The notes: a model not told the origin generated them from the letters alone. A stretch of DNA of 64,000 bases from Pseudomonas hamedanensis (GCF_014268595.2 NZ_CP077091.1:3312001-3376000); one strand, 5' to 3'; shown: positions 9,857-20,964, numbered from the stretch's first letter. Numbers and translations are program-made.

Positions 9857-11212
9857 ATGACTGCGAAGTTGGAAAAAGTTCTGATCGCGAACCGCGGTGA
9901 GATCGCCCTGCGGATTCTGCGTGCCTGCAAAGAGATGGGCATCAAGACCGTCGCCGTTTACTCCAAGGCCGACAAAGAGCTGATGCACCTGGGTCTGGCA
10001 GACGAATCCGTCTGCATCGGCCCGGCGTCCGCCGCTCAGTCCTACCTGCACATCCCGGCCATCATCGCTGCGGCTGAAGTGACCGGCGCCACCGCCATTC
10101 ACCCAGGCTACGGTTTCCTCGCGGAAAACGCCGATTTTGCCGAACAGGTCGAGAATTCCGGCTTCGCCTTCATCGGCCCGAAAGCCGACACCATTCGCCT
10201 GATGGGCGACAAGGTTTCGGCCAAGCACGCGATGATCGAAGCGGGCGTACCGACTGTTCCAGGCTCCGACGGCCCATTGCCGGAAGACGAAGAAACGGCG
10301 CTGCGCATCGGCCGTGAAGTCGGTTACCCGGTGATCATCAAAGCCGCTGGCGGCGGCGGTGGTCGCGGCATGCGTGTGGTGCACAAGGAAGAAGACCTGA
10401 TCGCCTCGGCGAAACTGACCCGCTCCGAAGCAGGCGCGGCGTTCGGCAACCCGATGGTCTATCTGGAAAAATTCCTCACCAACCCGCGCCACGTCGAAGT
10501 GCAAGTGCTGTCCGACGGCCAGGGCCACGCCATCCACCTGGGCGACCGCGACTGCTCGCTGCAGCGCCGCCACCAGAAGGTTCTCGAAGAAGCGCCGGCA
10601 CCGGGCATCGACGAGAAGGCGCGCCAGGAAGTCCTGGCTCGCTGCGTCAAGGCGTGCATCGACATCGGCTACCGCGGCGCCGGTACGTTCGAGTTCCTCT
10701 ACGAGAACGGTCGTTTCTACTTCATCGAGATGAACACCCGTGTTCAGGTGGAGCACCCGGTTTCGGAGATGGTCACCGGTATCGACATCGTCAAGGAGAT
10801 GCTCAGCATCGCCGCTGGCAACAAGCTGTCGTTCACTCAGGATGACGTGGTGATCCGCGGTCACTCGCTGGAGTGCCGGATCAACGCCGAAGACCCGAAA
10901 ACCTTCATGCCGAGCCCGGGCACGGTCAAGCATTTCCACGCTCCAGGCGGCAACGGCGTTCGCGTCGATTCGCACCTGTACAGCGGTTATGCCGTACCCC
11001 CGAACTACGACTCGCTGATCGGCAAGCTGATCACTTACGGCGCGACCCGCGACGAAGCCCTGGCCCGCATGCGCAACGCCCTGGACGAAATCGTGGTCGA
11101 CGGGATCAAGACCAACATCCCGCTGCACCGCGATCTGGTTCGCGACGAAGGCTTCTGCAAAGGGGGCGTGAACATTCACTACCTCGAGCACAAGCTGGCC
11201 AAACAGTCGTAA
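9857..11212 (+). CDS. accC: Biotin carboxylase subunit of acetyl-CoA carboxylase
   Basis: A 451-residue ATP-grasp enzyme that carboxylates the biotin on AccB using bicarbonate and ATP. It opens with [20 protein letters not shown], contains [15 protein letters not shown], the glycine-rich ATP loop [16 protein letters not shown], the [30 protein letters not shown] catalytic segment and [20 protein letters not shown]. Length is the family norm. The ATG at 9857 follows CGGAGAG at seven bases. A strong terminator follows 20 bases after the stop, closing the accBC unit. Confidence 0.98.
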   Translation: MTAKLEKVLIANRGEIALRILRACKEMGIKTVAVYSKADKELMHLGLADESVCIGPASAAQSYLHIPAIIAAAEVTGATAIHPGYGFLAENADFAEQVENSGFAFIGPKADTIRLMGDKVSAKHAMIEAGVPTVPGSDGPLPEDEETALRIGREVGYPVIIKAAGGGGGRGMRVVHKEEDLIASAKLTRSEAGAAFGNPMVYLEKFLTNPRHVEVQVLSDGQGHAIHLGDRDCSLQRRHQKVLEEAPAPGIDEKARQEVLARCVKACIDIGYRGAGTFEFLYENGRFYFIEMNTRVQVEHPVSEMVTGIDIVKEMLSIAAGNKLSFTQDDVVIRGHSLECRINAEDPKTFMPSPGTVKHFHAPGGNGVRVDSHLYSGYAVPPNYDSLIGKLITYGATRDEALARMRNALDEIVVDGIKTNIPLHRDLVRDEGFCKGGVNIHYLEHKLAKQS

Positions 11213-11231
11213 GGCTGCACGCGAAGTAACT

Positions 11232-11264
11232 AAAAAACCCGATCCGGCTGGATCGGGTTTTTTT
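11232..11264 (+). terminator. Rho-independent terminator of accBC
   Basis: The stem CCCGATCC (11238-11245) pairs with GGATCGGG (11250-11257) around a GGCT loop. An A-run precedes it and a run of seven T follows. It lies between accC and the convergent toxin-like gene and could work on both strands because of the A-run. Confidence 0.95.
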
Positions 11265-11294
11265 ATGGGAGCTCCGCCTGCAAACAGCGCGTTA

Positions 11295-14200
11295 CTACAG
11301 CAGTACCAGCGCGAAAGCCTGGTCGTGAATCATTTCGGAGGTTACCGCCTTGCCATTCTTATCAACCACGACGCCGGGACGGTTCTCATACAGCGGCGTG
11401 CTGGCAACGCGCGCTTCAACCCTCAATACGCGCTGTGACAAGTTGTCCGCGGGCATGTGCGCTGGTAACGTGTGGGCAGCCCTCGATAATGGATTGTATA
11501 ACTCGCGAACTGAATCCATGGAATGCTTGAACACTGTTGTGACCCCATTGCGCAGATTCAGCGACACGCCGAAAGTATTCCCCACGCAGAGAGAATACGA
11601 CCAGTAATCCCACGTAGGCCGCACGCCGTTGCGTCGCAATTCGCTTCTGATCACCCCGCCGATATCACCACCGAACAGCCAGTCCCCGCCCACGAGGGTC
11701 GCACGAACATCCTTCGCTTCTCCGCCTATGCGCTTCACCACATCGTCGACCCGTGCCTTGATCAACGAACGAATATTGTGATCGATATGAATGACCGCGC
11801 CGATCTTCGTCGCCGGGTTGTACAACGATGCAACCACACACGTCTGGGCATTGACTGAAAACAGATAATTGTCCGCAGCTCCGTCGACCAGCTTCGCCAC
11901 CACAGCTTCGCCCTGCAACGCGCCCCTGACCGGATCCGGACTGACACGCCCGGGAAAAGCCTCGCGCAGATCCGTGATGCTGCCCAGGTTGCGAACGGTA
12001 TCATTCCCGCCTCTGAGCCCAACCCGCTCATGTGTCCACTTGCCACGCGGCGTCAGGCGTATGGGCCGATTGTAAATGGCGTTCGGGCGCTGGGCATCAA
12101 TCAGACTCAGACCGTCGAAATGAGGGTTTTTCTTGACCTGGTAATATTTACCCTTGTGACGAATGTAGTACGCCGGTTGAGCTTGCGTCGTGCTGGGTGC
12201 ACTGCGCCAGGTACCAAAAAAGACACTATCGTCGGTCACCCGCTGCAGCCGTTCGGGAGCCTTCGCAACCGCCTGTTTAGGCTTGAAGCGCACCTCTCGC
12301 ACCATCGGCAAGGTTTCTTTCGTTCTTGCCGGTGCCCCGCTCTTCAGGCGCTCGGCCAGTAATGATATGGGCCTTACCGTCTGCTTCAGGCTTCTGAGTG
12401 CTTGCCCGAGGAGTTTGATCGCACTGCCCGCGCCGACCATGGCGAACAGAGCTCCCCAGGATGCTTCCAGCCAGTGCAACAGTGCTGCGTCTGTATCGCC
12501 CTCCTGATGAGCGCCAAGGGCTTGAGTGACGCTGGCGGCAATAAACGCGGCATCCAGCAGCAAAGCAAAGGGCGGGAAAACGATGCAAAAAGGCGCTGCT
12601 GCGAACACCAACCCCTTGACTACCTGCTTTTCGATCACCTCGGCGCGACTGGTGGTGATGTCTGCTACGTCAGTGACCGCCCGTTCAATGCAGGCATTGA
12701 ACTCTCCCCGGCAATCACCCACACGCTGCCACTCGTATAGCGTATCGACGTGCATGTTCTTCGCCGTCAGTGCCCGCAAATAGCGCGAAACGGCTTGCCG
12801 CGCGCCCGTGGCCACGCGCGACATTACGTAGTCATTCAGCGCGCCTGTCGTTTCCCCGCAGAAACTTTCATATCGGCGAAACGTCACGCCATCGGGAGCG
12901 TCCGGCATGTAAAGCCAGCTAGCCGCATCAGGGTCAAACCAGACAAAAACATAAACCCCCAACACGATATGCCCACGAATCGCGAACCGGAACACGCCGT
13001 CATGGGCCACGATACTGGCTCCCGAGCCCCGCCCGCTCGGCAACTCCCCATTGCTCAACCGGGAGACTTGCCGGACCAGCGCAATGTAAGCCGTCTCAAG
13101 TATTTGATCTTTACTTCTGGCGACCCGCAGATCACGGTCCATTTTCGACAGCAACACATTGCGATAGGCATATCGGCGACTGTCATAGGCCGGATCGCCC
13201 GACTCGAGATATTTGCCGCGGATCTCCTTGGCGTAGGCGTCTCCCAGATACGCCCTGCGCAGATACAGCGCCAGCTCAGCACTGCGCAGCTGACTCAGGT
13301 CCTGGCCGACAGACGAGCGTACGCCGCGATCCGGATGGTTGATCCCCCTGTTTTCATCGTATCCGTAAATGGCCAGATCGAGCAGACTGGAGACTTTCGA
13401 CTTGTAATCATTGCCGGGCTCACTGTGATCAATCAGGACCGTGGCAGGATCAACCGGCTCCAGCACATTGCGGCTGCGCAGATACGGTGTAATCGCTTCG
13501 GCGATGGTGCGTTTGGCAAAATCGACAAAGACCTCGTAGCCGGTCAGCAGCTCACTGAGAACCTGCTGATGAACCTCTAACTCCTGATTAAGGCTGCTGA
13601 TGCGTCGTCGTGCCTCAAGCCCAAGCGCCGCGTACCAGCCTGGCGAGTGGTCCTGCTCAACCTGCTTGAGATTGTTTGCAAGGCCCATTTGCGCGGCGTC
13701 ATCAGCGCAATCGACGAACGTCTTTGTGCCGCGCCTGATGTCGCGGCTCATGCCCCACAAGCGAGGATCGTTCGACACACTGAACAGATACGCCCGCGCT
13801 TTATCCCCGGTTGCCGGCGAGAGCTGCCGCAACAGATATTCACGACCGGACTCGGTCTGGGTCCATCCCCACAATTCACCGCTCAACTCCATAAGTGAAG
13901 GCAGCCGGACCCACTCCTGGCCGTCTGGCTTGTTGGGCGCATACAACAGCAGATCGTTAACACCGCCGGCAGCTTCTTCGCGATAGAACAGCAGCAGATC
14001 GGCACACTTCATGCCGTTGGGCAGCGTCAAACCGCAGACGCGCAAACGGGTTACCGACGCCTCGCCATCCCATACCTGTTCGAGACGCTCATGGTCGGCG
14101 ACCGATAAATGCCCGGCACACCGGGCAACAAAAGCACTTTGCTTGAGTCGCTGCGAAAACCAGGCGCTCAATGCCTCTTTTACGTCTTCGCGCTCGTATT

Positions 14201-15266
14201 GCCGAACGAGCTCGTGGTGGTAGTCCGTGGGAAGATCCTGCGTCGCCAGCATGTCGGCAATGAATGGCGATTCCAGTGGCTGATTCCGCAGAGGCGTGTC
14301 ACTGGCCAACCCCGCCACCGAGGCAAAATCCCGACCAATCGGCCCGCCGGCGAGCAGCTCGGTCAGGCTTCGGTTCTGCGTCCGCTCACCAACCGCCGAA
14401 CGCCACGCCAACCGCACCAGGGTCGTGTCCGGTTCGACCTGCATGTCCAACTGCAACTGGATGAAGTCGATGGCTCGCTGCCGAGCGTAGGCCTGCAACG
14501 AACCGTAGCCCTCAAGCAGGTTATCGAGCACGGCCTGGGCTTGCATGGTCTGTTCCTGATGGTCATGAAGCAAACGTCGATCGGGTTCCTTCAACACTCG
14601 CAACCAATGCGGCAATTGCTCGAAGGCCAGCGCCTCGATAATTTTGCGCTCCCGGGGCGATGCCAGTGAGGTCAATCGATACCGGCGCGCGCCACGCTCC
14701 TGGATTTTTTCAATTCTGTCGCGCAGTCGAGCTGCCGTCAGTCCGGCAAGCTGCTCGGGATGGAAGAGTTTTTCGATGTCATCGATATATCGCTGCAGCT
14801 TGCGCTCGATCATACGGTCGAACCGTGGCTCCAGCTCCTTGGTCTGCCAGTGATCATGGAGATACTGCTTGTACTGCTCAAGACAATACGCAGCGACCGT
14901 ATCAACGGTGCGGATGACCGTCTCTCGGCGATCGGCAGGTAACCCCGGGTCCGCCCCTCCGGGCCAGCGATAAGGTGCGTCCCTGACGGCGACGAAGATC
15001 AGCGGTTTGCCGTCTATGAGCTTTTGCAGCACGGCATCGACAAGGGAAATGACGAAACCCGGATCGATAACCCCATCAGGGTAATGAATGCGCAATTCGA
15101 TCAATGCGAAGTGTTCAATCGCTTCCAGCAAGGTCATTTGGCTACCGAGGCGCTTGTCCGTCATCACCTGCCAGCGTGTCACCCGCAGCAGCACTTCCTG
15201 CGCTGTCCCCGCCGGCTCAGTCGTTGTCGGCAACGTGTCGCCTGCAATCCCTTGTTGATCCGTCAT
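11295..15266 (-). CDS. Giant toxin-like protein with C-terminal CheD/CNF-like deamidase domain
   Basis: A 1323-residue protein without a signal peptide. Residues 1-870 are mostly helical and resemble the large DUF6543 / dermonecrotic-toxin-like proteins of pseudomonads (family recalled, not searched). A hydrophobic stretch at about 882-955 could insert into membranes. Residues 1033-1087 contain the PAYYIRHKGKYYQVKK and RVGLRGG segments seen in such proteins. Residues about 1115-1250 carry S1137, C1143 and H1160 in NYLFSVNAQTCVVASLYNP and KIGAVIHID. This Ser(-6)/Cys/His(+17) spacing matches CheD glutamine deamidases (Thr/Cys/His), whose fold is shared with the toxin CNF1. A later GGDWLFGGDIGGVIRSEL segment resembles the CheD FGG...N region. 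Inference: an effector that deamidates a target glutamine. Start ATG follows AAAGGA. No immunity gene is visible beside it. Confidence 0.6.
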   Translation of the reverse strand: MTDQQGIAGDTLPTTTEPAGTAQEVLLRVTRWQVMTDKRLGSQMTLLEAIEHFALIELRIHYPDGVIDPGFVISLVDAVLQKLIDGKPLIFVAVRDAPYRWPGGADPGLPADRRETVIRTVDTVAAYCLEQYKQYLHDHWQTKELEPRFDRMIERKLQRYIDDIEKLFHPEQLAGLTAARLRDRIEKIQERGARRYRLTSLASPRERKIIEALAFEQLPHWLRVLKEPDRRLLHDHQEQTMQAQAVLDNLLEGYGSLQAYARQRAIDFIQLQLDMQVEPDTTLVRLAWRSAVGERTQNRSLTELLAGGPIGRDFASVAGLASDTPLRNQPLESPFIADMLATQDLPTDYHHELVRQYEREDVKEALSAWFSQRLKQSAFVARCAGHLSVADHERLEQVWDGEASVTRLRVCGLTLPNGMKCADLLLFYREEAAGGVNDLLLYAPNKPDGQEWVRLPSLMELSGELWGWTQTESGREYLLRQLSPATGDKARAYLFSVSNDPRLWGMSRDIRRGTKTFVDCADDAAQMGLANNLKQVEQDHSPGWYAALGLEARRRISSLNQELEVHQQVLSELLTGYEVFVDFAKRTIAEAITPYLRSRNVLEPVDPATVLIDHSEPGNDYKSKVSSLLDLAIYGYDENRGINHPDRGVRSSVGQDLSQLRSAELALYLRRAYLGDAYAKEIRGKYLESGDPAYDSRRYAYRNVLLSKMDRDLRVARSKDQILETAYIALVRQVSRLSNGELPSGRGSGASIVAHDGVFRFAIRGHIVLGVYVFVWFDPDAASWLYMPDAPDGVTFRRYESFCGETTGALNDYVMSRVATGARQAVSRYLRALTAKNMHVDTLYEWQRVGDCRGEFNACIERAVTDVADITTSRAEVIEKQVVKGLVFAAAPFCIVFPPFALLLDAAFIAASVTQALGAHQEGDTDAALLHWLEASWGALFAMVGAGSAIKLLGQALRSLKQTVRPISLLAERLKSGAPARTKETLPMVREVRFKPKQAVAKAPERLQRVTDDSVFFGTWRSAPSTTQAQPAYYIRHKGKYYQVKKNPHFDGLSLIDAQRPNAIYNRPIRLTPRGKWTHERVGLRGGNDTVRNLGSITDLREAFPGRVSPDPVRGALQGEAVVAKLVDGAADNYLFSVNAQTCVVASLYNPATKIGAVIHIDHNIRSLIKARVDDVVKRIGGEAKDVRATLVGGDWLFGGDIGGVIRSELRRNGVRPTWDYWSYSLCVGNTFGVSLNLRNGVTTVFKHSMDSVRELYNPLSRAAHTLPAHMPADNLSQRVLRVEARVASTPLYENRPGVVVDKNGKAVTSEMIHDQAFALVLL

Positions 15267-15460
15267 ATCGCCCAGTCCTTTATGCCTTGAAGTGAGCCCT
15301 CACTCTATTGGCCGCCCAGCCGCCTGCGGCCATACATATGTATATCGAACCAGGGAATCTGTAACAGTAAACGGCCGTGTCCACTTTGCCGGCGACCTGG
15401 CGTAAACTGCGCGCTTTTGCAGCTTCGGGCTGCCCCACAGTTTTTTCAAAGGTGCCCGCC

Positions 15461-16339
15461 ATGCCTTGGCTGCAAGTCCGTCTCGCCATCACTCCGGAAC
15501 AAGCCGAAACCTACGAAGACGCGTTCCTTGAAGTCGGCGCCGTCTCGGTGACGTTCATGGACGCCGAAGACCAGCCGATCTTCGAGCCGGAACTCAACAC
15601 CACCCCGCTGTGGTCGCACACTCATCTGCTGGCCCTGTTCGAGGGCGGCACCGAAGCTGCGCCGGTCCTGGCCCACCTCGAACTGCTGACCGGCAGCCCG
15701 CTGCCCGAGCACCACAGCGAAGTCATCGAAGACCAGGACTGGGAGCGCAGCTGGATGGACGGCTTCGAGCCGATGCGTTTCGGCCAGCGCCTGTGGATCG
15801 TGCCGAGCTGGCACGCCGCGCCGGAACCCGACGCGGTCAATCTGCTGCTGGACCCGGGCCTGGCGTTCGGCACCGGCACCCATCCGACGACGGCACTGTG
15901 CCTGGAATGGCTTGACGGTCAGGACCTGAAAGGCTGCAACGTGCTGGATTTCGGCTGCGGCTCGGGGATTCTGGCGATTGCCGCGCTGCTGCTCGGCGCT
16001 AAAGAAGCCGTTGGCACCGACATCGACGTACAAGCGCTGGAAGCTTCGCGCGATAACGCCGGGCGCAACAACATCGCCGACGAGTTGTTCCCGTTGTACC
16101 TGCCGGAGGATCTGCCGCAGGTTCAGGCTGACGTGCTGGTCGCCAATATTCTCGCCGGCCCGCTGGTGTCCCTGGCGCCGCAACTGTCCAGCCTGGTCAA
16201 GTCTGGCGGGCGCCTGGCACTGTCCGGCATCCTCGCCGAGCAGGGCGAAGAGGTCGCGGCGGCTTATGCGCAGGACTTCGACCTCGACCCGATTGCCAAT
16301 CGCGATGGCTGGGTGCGCATCACCGGGCGTCGGCGCTAA
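15461..16339 (+). CDS. prmA: Ribosomal protein L11 methyltransferase
   Basis: A 292-residue SAM-dependent methyltransferase that trimethylates ribosomal protein L11. The N-terminal substrate-binding part begins [20 protein letters not shown]. The catalytic part has [15 protein letters not shown], the SAM-binding motif [15 protein letters not shown] and [13 protein letters not shown] with the NILA signature of the family. The ATG at 15461 follows AAGGTG. Length matches the family. It is followed about 30 bases later by a zinc-ribbon gene, as in other pseudomonads. Confidence 0.97.
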   Translation: MPWLQVRLAITPEQAETYEDAFLEVGAVSVTFMDAEDQPIFEPELNTTPLWSHTHLLALFEGGTEAAPVLAHLELLTGSPLPEHHSEVIEDQDWERSWMDGFEPMRFGQRLWIVPSWHAAPEPDAVNLLLDPGLAFGTGTHPTTALCLEWLDGQDLKGCNVLDFGCGSGILAIAALLLGAKEAVGTDIDVQALEASRDNAGRNNIADELFPLYLPEDLPQVQADVLVANILAGPLVSLAPQLSSLVKSGGRLALSGILAEQGEEVAAAYAQDFDLDPIANRDGWVRITGRRR

Positions 16340-16369
16340 AATGACCGCTTGCCTGAACCGGATCGCCGC

Positions 16370-17605
16370 ATGACCGACAGTTTCGTCACCCAGTGCCCGC
16401 ATTGCCAGACCAGCTTCCGCGTCAACCATGCTCAGTTGAGCGTGGCCCGCGGGGTGGTTCGCTGCGGCTCTTGCCTGCAAGTGTTCAACGCTGCCAGGCA
16501 GTTGCTCGAGCAACACGCCGGCAAGGATCCGGTGGCACCGTCGGTAGCCCAACCCGTTCCGGCAGCGCAATCGCCGGCCGTCGACACAGCCGCACCGCGG
16601 GCGATCAGCCAAAAGCAATGGAGTGCCTCGGAGCTGGACCTGGACAGCCTAGATCTGGACGAGGAACTCGCCCGCCTCGAACAACGCGAGATCCAGCCGA
16701 TCAGCGAATTCGGCCGCCCGCGCGAAGACGCCTTGAGCGCCCGCCGCGACAGTCCGGAACCGGACGAAGCCGTCTGGCCGGACAGCCTGTTCAGCGAACC
16801 TGCCAACGAACGTCCGCAAGACCTCGACAACGCCCCGCCGGCGGTCGAGATCGAGCCGGTCAAATCCGCGCGCACGGAACCCTCGCTGTCGCTGGAGCCG
16901 GTGGACCTGGATGACGAGCCGGCGATCCCGCAACTGCGCCTGCACGATCCGATCGATCCGAACGCCCGTCGCGAGCGCCTGTCAGCCGACGAAGACGACG
17001 ACTTGCCCGCGATCGAACCGCAGCGCAAGAAACGCGGTCGCGCCGAGCCCGGCGTCCGCGCCGAAGTGCTGCAAGACCTGACCGACGACCCGCTGCAACT
17101 GGACTGGCAGAAACGCCGTTCGCCGTGGGGTCGGCGCCTGCTCTGGCTGGTGCTGGTCGTACTGGCAGCCGGCGCGCTGGCCGGCCAGTACATCGCCTAT
17201 CACTTCGACGAACTGGCGCGCCAGGATCAATACCGCCCGTGGTTCCAGCAGGTCTGCCCGCAGATCGGCTGCACCGTGCCATCGAAGGTCGACATCGCCA
17301 AAATCAAAAGCAGTAACCTGGTGGTGCGCAGCCATCCCGAGTTCAGCGGGGCGCTGGTGGTCGACGCGATCATCTACAACCGCGCCACATTCTCCCAACC
17401 GTTTCCATTGCTTGAGCTACGCTTTGCCGATCTCAACGGTCACCTGATCGCCAGTCGCCGCTTCAAGCCCGGCGAATACCTCAGCGGCGATCTGGAAGGC
17501 CTGGCGGAAATGCCGCCGCAAACACCGATCCACATCGCGCTGGATATTCTCGATCCAGGCCCGAAAGCGGTGAATTACAGCCTGAGCTTCCACTCGCCCG
17601 AGTGA
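16370..17605 (+). CDS. Zinc-ribbon and DUF3426 membrane protein
   Basis: A 411-residue protein of unknown function. The first 40 residues form an MJ0042-type zinc ribbon (CPHCQTSFRVNHAQL ... VVRCGSCLQVFNA), giving two CxxC pairs. A long acidic, low-complexity cytoplasmic part follows to about residue 245, then one membrane segment (LLWLVLVVLAAGALAGQYIAYHF) and a C-terminal DUF3426 domain expected outside the membrane, with paired cysteines in CPQIGCTVP. The ATG at 16370 is preferred over an upstream TTG. The topology, a cytoplasmic metal-binding finger tied to a periplasmic domain, suggests sensing or scaffolding, but no function is established from sequence. Confidence 0.85.
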   Translation: MTDSFVTQCPHCQTSFRVNHAQLSVARGVVRCGSCLQVFNAARQLLEQHAGKDPVAPSVAQPVPAAQSPAVDTAAPRAISQKQWSASELDLDSLDLDEELARLEQREIQPISEFGRPREDALSARRDSPEPDEAVWPDSLFSEPANERPQDLDNAPPAVEIEPVKSARTEPSLSLEPVDLDDEPAIPQLRLHDPIDPNARRERLSADEDDDLPAIEPQRKKRGRAEPGVRAEVLQDLTDDPLQLDWQKRRSPWGRRLLWLVLVVLAAGALAGQYIAYHFDELARQDQYRPWFQQVCPQIGCTVPSKVDIAKIKSSNLVVRSHPEFSGALVVDAIIYNRATFSQPFPLLELRFADLNGHLIASRRFKPGEYLSGDLEGLAEMPPQTPIHIALDILDPGPKAVNYSLSFHSPE

Positions 17606-17790
17606 ACGGCTGGACCGGCTCCGGATTGACGGCGGTTTTCTGACTGCACCCCATGCAACCAAACCGCTGGCGATAACGGAATAACTGTTCAGATTTTGTT
17701 CAATTGAGCCTTTAACCAGTCATCGAGAGCGGGTATCATGCCAACCCTTTTTCGAACTCTCATGATCCGGCCCCACTTCAGGGAAGTCCT

Positions 17791-18801
17791 ATGTCGGCGG
17801 TACGCATCGGCCCATACACATTGCAGAACGGCTTGATTCTCGCCCCGATGGCGGGCGTCACCGATCAGCCCTTTCGTCAGCTGTGCAAGCGTCTGGGCGC
17901 AGGGCTTGTCGTCTCGGAAATGGTCACCAGCGACATGAGCTTGTGGAACACCCGCAAGTCGCGCATGCGCATGATCCACGAAGGCGATCCCGAGCCACGC
18001 TCGGTACAGATTGCCGGTGGCGATGCGCAGATGCTGGCGGATGCGGCCCGGGCGAACGTCGAGCTGGGCGCGCAGATTATTGATATCAACATGGGTTGCC
18101 CGGCAAAGAAGGTCTGCAACAAGGCCGCCGGTTCCGCGTTGTTGAAAGACGAAGCACTGGTGACCGAGATCCTGCAGGCCGTCGTGGCGGCAGTCGATGT
18201 GCCGGTCACCCTGAAGATCCGCACGGGCTGGGATCGCGACAACAGAAACGGCCTGACCGTGGCGAAAATCGCCGAACAGGCCGGGATCACCGCGCTGGCC
18301 GTGCATGGCCGCACGCGCGCCGATCTGTACACAGGGGAAGCGGAGTACGACACGATTGCCGCGATCAAGCAGGCGGTGTCGATTCCGGTGTTTGCCAATG
18401 GCGATATCGATTCGCCGCAAAAGGCCCGTTACGTGCTCGACGCGACCGGTGCCGATGGCCTGCTGATAGGCCGTGCCGCCCAGGGGCGGCCATGGATTTT
18501 TCGCGAGATCGAGCACTTCCTGCGTACCGGCGAGCAATTGCCGGCACCGGAGCTGATCGAAGTGGAACACATTCTGCTTGAGCATCTGGCCGCCCTTCAC
18601 GCCTTCTATGGGGACGTGATGGGCGTGCGCATTGCCCGCAAGCATGTGGGCTGGTATCTCGCAACCTTGCCGGGCGCCAGGGAGTTTCGCGCCCGTTTCA
18701 ATCGTTTGGATGGTACGGAAACACAATGCGCCAACGTTCGGGAGTTCTTCGCCGAGCGTTACAAGAGCCTGACAGGGGACGAAGAAGGGGTGGCCGCATG
18801 A
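17791..18801 (+). CDS. dusB: tRNA-dihydrouridine synthase B
   Basis: A 336-residue FMN-dependent enzyme that reduces uridine to dihydrouridine in tRNA. It opens with [18 protein letters not shown], contains the active-site cysteine in [26 protein letters not shown]-like [18 protein letters not shown] and the FMN-phosphate loop FANGDID ... [16 protein letters not shown]. The ATG at 17791 has GGGA upstream. Its stop codon overlaps the fis start (ATGA), the dusB-fis operon widespread in gamma-proteobacteria. Confidence 0.97.
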   Translation: MSAVRIGPYTLQNGLILAPMAGVTDQPFRQLCKRLGAGLVVSEMVTSDMSLWNTRKSRMRMIHEGDPEPRSVQIAGGDAQMLADAARANVELGAQIIDINMGCPAKKVCNKAAGSALLKDEALVTEILQAVVAAVDVPVTLKIRTGWDRDNRNGLTVAKIAEQAGITALAVHGRTRADLYTGEAEYDTIAAIKQAVSIPVFANGDIDSPQKARYVLDATGADGLLIGRAAQGRPWIFREIEHFLRTGEQLPAPELIEVEHILLEHLAALHAFYGDVMGVRIARKHVGWYLATLPGAREFRARFNRLDGTETQCANVREFFAERYKSLTGDEEGVAA

Positions 18802-19118
18802 CGATGATGACCGAGACTTTAGTGAGTGGAACAGCACCCGTGAGCGACAACGTGAATTTGAAACAGCACCTCAATACGCCGAGCGAAGAAGGCCAGACCC
18901 TTCGCGGGAGTGTCGAGAAGGCGCTGCACAATTATTTCGCCCACCTTGAGGGCGCGTCCGTCACGGACGTGTACAACCTGGTGCTTTCCGAAGTCGAGGC
19001 GCCCCTGCTCGAAAGCGTGATGAACTACGTCAAGGGCAATCAGACCAAGGCCAGTGAGCTGCTGGGACTGAACCGCGGCACACTGCGCAAGAAACTCAAG
19101 CAGTACGATCTGCTGTAA
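18798..19118 (+). CDS. fis: DNA-binding protein Fis
   Basis: A 106-residue nucleoid-associated protein and transcription factor that bends DNA as a dimer. The N-terminal part is variable; residues 40-75 form the dimer helices and residues about 80-106 the helix-turn-helix [26 protein letters not shown], almost identical to the family consensus. The ATG overlaps the dusB stop by four bases, indicating translational coupling; an ATG two codons later (18804) is also possible. A terminator follows. Confidence 0.97.
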   Translation: MTMMTETLVSGTAPVSDNVNLKQHLNTPSEEGQTLRGSVEKALHNYFAHLEGASVTDVYNLVLSEVEAPLLESVMNYVKGNQTKASELLGLNRGTLRKKLKQYDLL

Positions 19119-19135
19119 GCATTCAATCAAACCAG

Positions 19136-19169
19136 AAAGGCGCCCGCGTAAAAAACGGTCGCCTTTTTT
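19136..19169 (+). terminator. Rho-independent terminator after fis
   Basis: AAAGGCG (19136-19142) pairs with CGCCTTT (19160-19166), the inner part of the loop can extend the stem, and a T-run follows. It separates dusB-fis from purH. Confidence 0.75.
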
Positions 19170-19201
19170 GCTGACTTCCTTTGCTTTTGATGGAAATTGA
19201 G

Positions 19202-20809
19202 ATGACCGACCAGACTACCCGCCTGCCGATCCGCCGCGCCTTGATCAGCGTTTCCGACAAGACCGGGATCCTCGAATTCGCCAGGGAGCTTGAAGCCCTG
19301 GGCGTCGAGATCCTCTCCACCGGCGGAACGTTCAAGTTGCTGCGCGACAACGGCGTTGCCGCAGTGGAAGTCGCGGATTACACCGGTTTCGCCGAGATGA
19401 TGGACGGTCGGGTGAAAACCCTGCACCCGAAAATCCACGGCGGCATCCTCGGTCGTCGCGGTATCGACGACGCGATCATGAGCGAGCACGGCATCAAGCC
19501 GATCGATCTGGTGGCGGTCAACCTCTATCCGTTCGAAGCCACCATCAACAAGCCAGGCTGCGACCTGCCGACCGCCATCGAGAACATCGATATCGGCGGC
19601 CCGACCATGGTCCGTTCCGCAGCAAAAAACCATAAAGATGTAGCGATCGTGGTGAATGCCAGCGATTACGCCGATGTCCTGCAAAACCTCAAGGCCGGTG
19701 GCCTGACCTACGCCCAGCGTTTCGACCTGATGCTCAAGGCCTTCGAACACACTGCCGCCTACGACGGCATGATCGCCAACTACATGGGCACCGTGAATCA
19801 GGCGGCCGAAACCCTGACCACCGAAGGTCGCAGCGAATTCCCGCGCACCTTCAACAGCCAGTTCATCAAGGCTCAGGAAATGCGCTACGGCGAGAACCCG
19901 CACCAGAGCGCGGCGTTCTACGTTGAAGCCAAACCTGCCGAAGTCGGCATCGCCACCGCGACCCAGCTGCAAGGCAAAGAGCTGTCGTACAACAACGTGG
20001 CCGACACCGACGCTGCGCTGGAATGCGTGAAGAGCTTCGTCAAGCCAGCCTGTGTGATCGTCAAGCACGCCAACCCGTGCGGCGTCGCTGTCAGCCCGGA
20101 CGCCGAAGGCGGTATCCGTCAGGCCTACGAACTGGCCTACGCCACCGACACCGAGTCGGCCTTTGGCGGCATCATCGCCTTCAACCGTGAACTGGATGCC
20201 GAGACCGCCAAGGCGATCGTCGAGCGTCAGTTCGTTGAAGTGATCATCGCGCCATCGGTCAGTGAAGAAGCCCGCGCCATCGTCGCGGCCAAAGCCAACG
20301 TGCGCCTGCTGGCCTGCGGCGAGTGGTCGGCTGACCGCGCTGCTGCCTGGGACTACAAGCGCGTCAACGGTGGTCTGCTGGTACAGAGCCGCGATATCGG
20401 CATGATCAGCGCCGATGACCTGAAAGTCGTGACCAAACGCGCTCCGACCGAACAGGAAATCCACGACCTGATCTTTGCCTGGAAAGTTGCCAAATACGTT
20501 AAATCCAACGCCATCGTCTACGCCAGGAACCGCCAGACCATCGGTGTCGGCGCCGGCCAGATGAGCCGCGTCAACTCGGCGCGCATCGCTGCAATCAAGG
20601 CTGAGCATGCCGGTCTGCAGGTTGCCGGATCGGTGATGGCCTCCGATGCGTTCTTCCCGTTCCGCGACGGCCTGGACAACGCGGCCAAGGTCGGTATCAC
20701 TGCGGTGATCCAGCCGGGCGGCTCGATGCGTGACGCTGAAGTGATTGCCGCTGCCGATGAAGCCGGTATCGCCATGGTGTTCACCGGCATGCGCCACTTC
20801 CGTCACTAA
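19202..20809 (+). CDS. purH: Bifunctional AICAR formyltransferase / IMP cyclohydrolase
   Basis: A 535-residue enzyme for the last two steps of IMP synthesis. The N-terminal MGS-like cyclohydrolase domain (1 to about 190) includes [51 protein letters not shown] and [15 protein letters not shown]. The C-terminal formyltransferase domain has the catalytic KHANPCG motif, [15 protein letters not shown] and [15 protein letters not shown]. The ATG at 19202 gives the family N-terminus; an ATG four codons upstream (19190) is an alternative. purD follows after a REPIN. Confidence 0.98.
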   Translation: MTDQTTRLPIRRALISVSDKTGILEFARELEALGVEILSTGGTFKLLRDNGVAAVEVADYTGFAEMMDGRVKTLHPKIHGGILGRRGIDDAIMSEHGIKPIDLVAVNLYPFEATINKPGCDLPTAIENIDIGGPTMVRSAAKNHKDVAIVVNASDYADVLQNLKAGGLTYAQRFDLMLKAFEHTAAYDGMIANYMGTVNQAAETLTTEGRSEFPRTFNSQFIKAQEMRYGENPHQSAAFYVEAKPAEVGIATATQLQGKELSYNNVADTDAALECVKSFVKPACVIVKHANPCGVAVSPDAEGGIRQAYELAYATDTESAFGGIIAFNRELDAETAKAIVERQFVEVIIAPSVSEEARAIVAAKANVRLLACGEWSADRAAAWDYKRVNGGLLVQSRDIGMISADDLKVVTKRAPTEQEIHDLIFAWKVAKYVKSNAIVYARNRQTIGVGAGQMSRVNSARIAAIKAEHAGLQVAGSVMASDAFFPFRDGLDNAAKVGITAVIQPGGSMRDAEVIAAADEAGIAMVFTGMRHFRH

Positions 20810-20821
20810 GCACACGATCCC

Positions 20822-20910
20822 CTGTAGGAGTGAGCCTGCTCGCGATAGCAACCGATCAGTCAAAGCAACATTGACTGATACACCGCAATCGCGAGCAGGC
20901 TCACTCCTAC
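20822..20910. repeat. REPIN-type inverted REP pair
   Basis: TGTAGGAGTGAGCCTGCTCG begins the left copy (from 20823) and the inverse copy ends at 20910, enclosing about 35 bases with further short complementarity (CAGTCAA ... TTGACTG). It lies between purH and purD. Confidence 0.92.
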
Positions 20911-20964
20911 AAAAAGCATCTCTTGCGGTGCTCCACAGAATTAGCGTCATCCGAGGTTTTTGAA

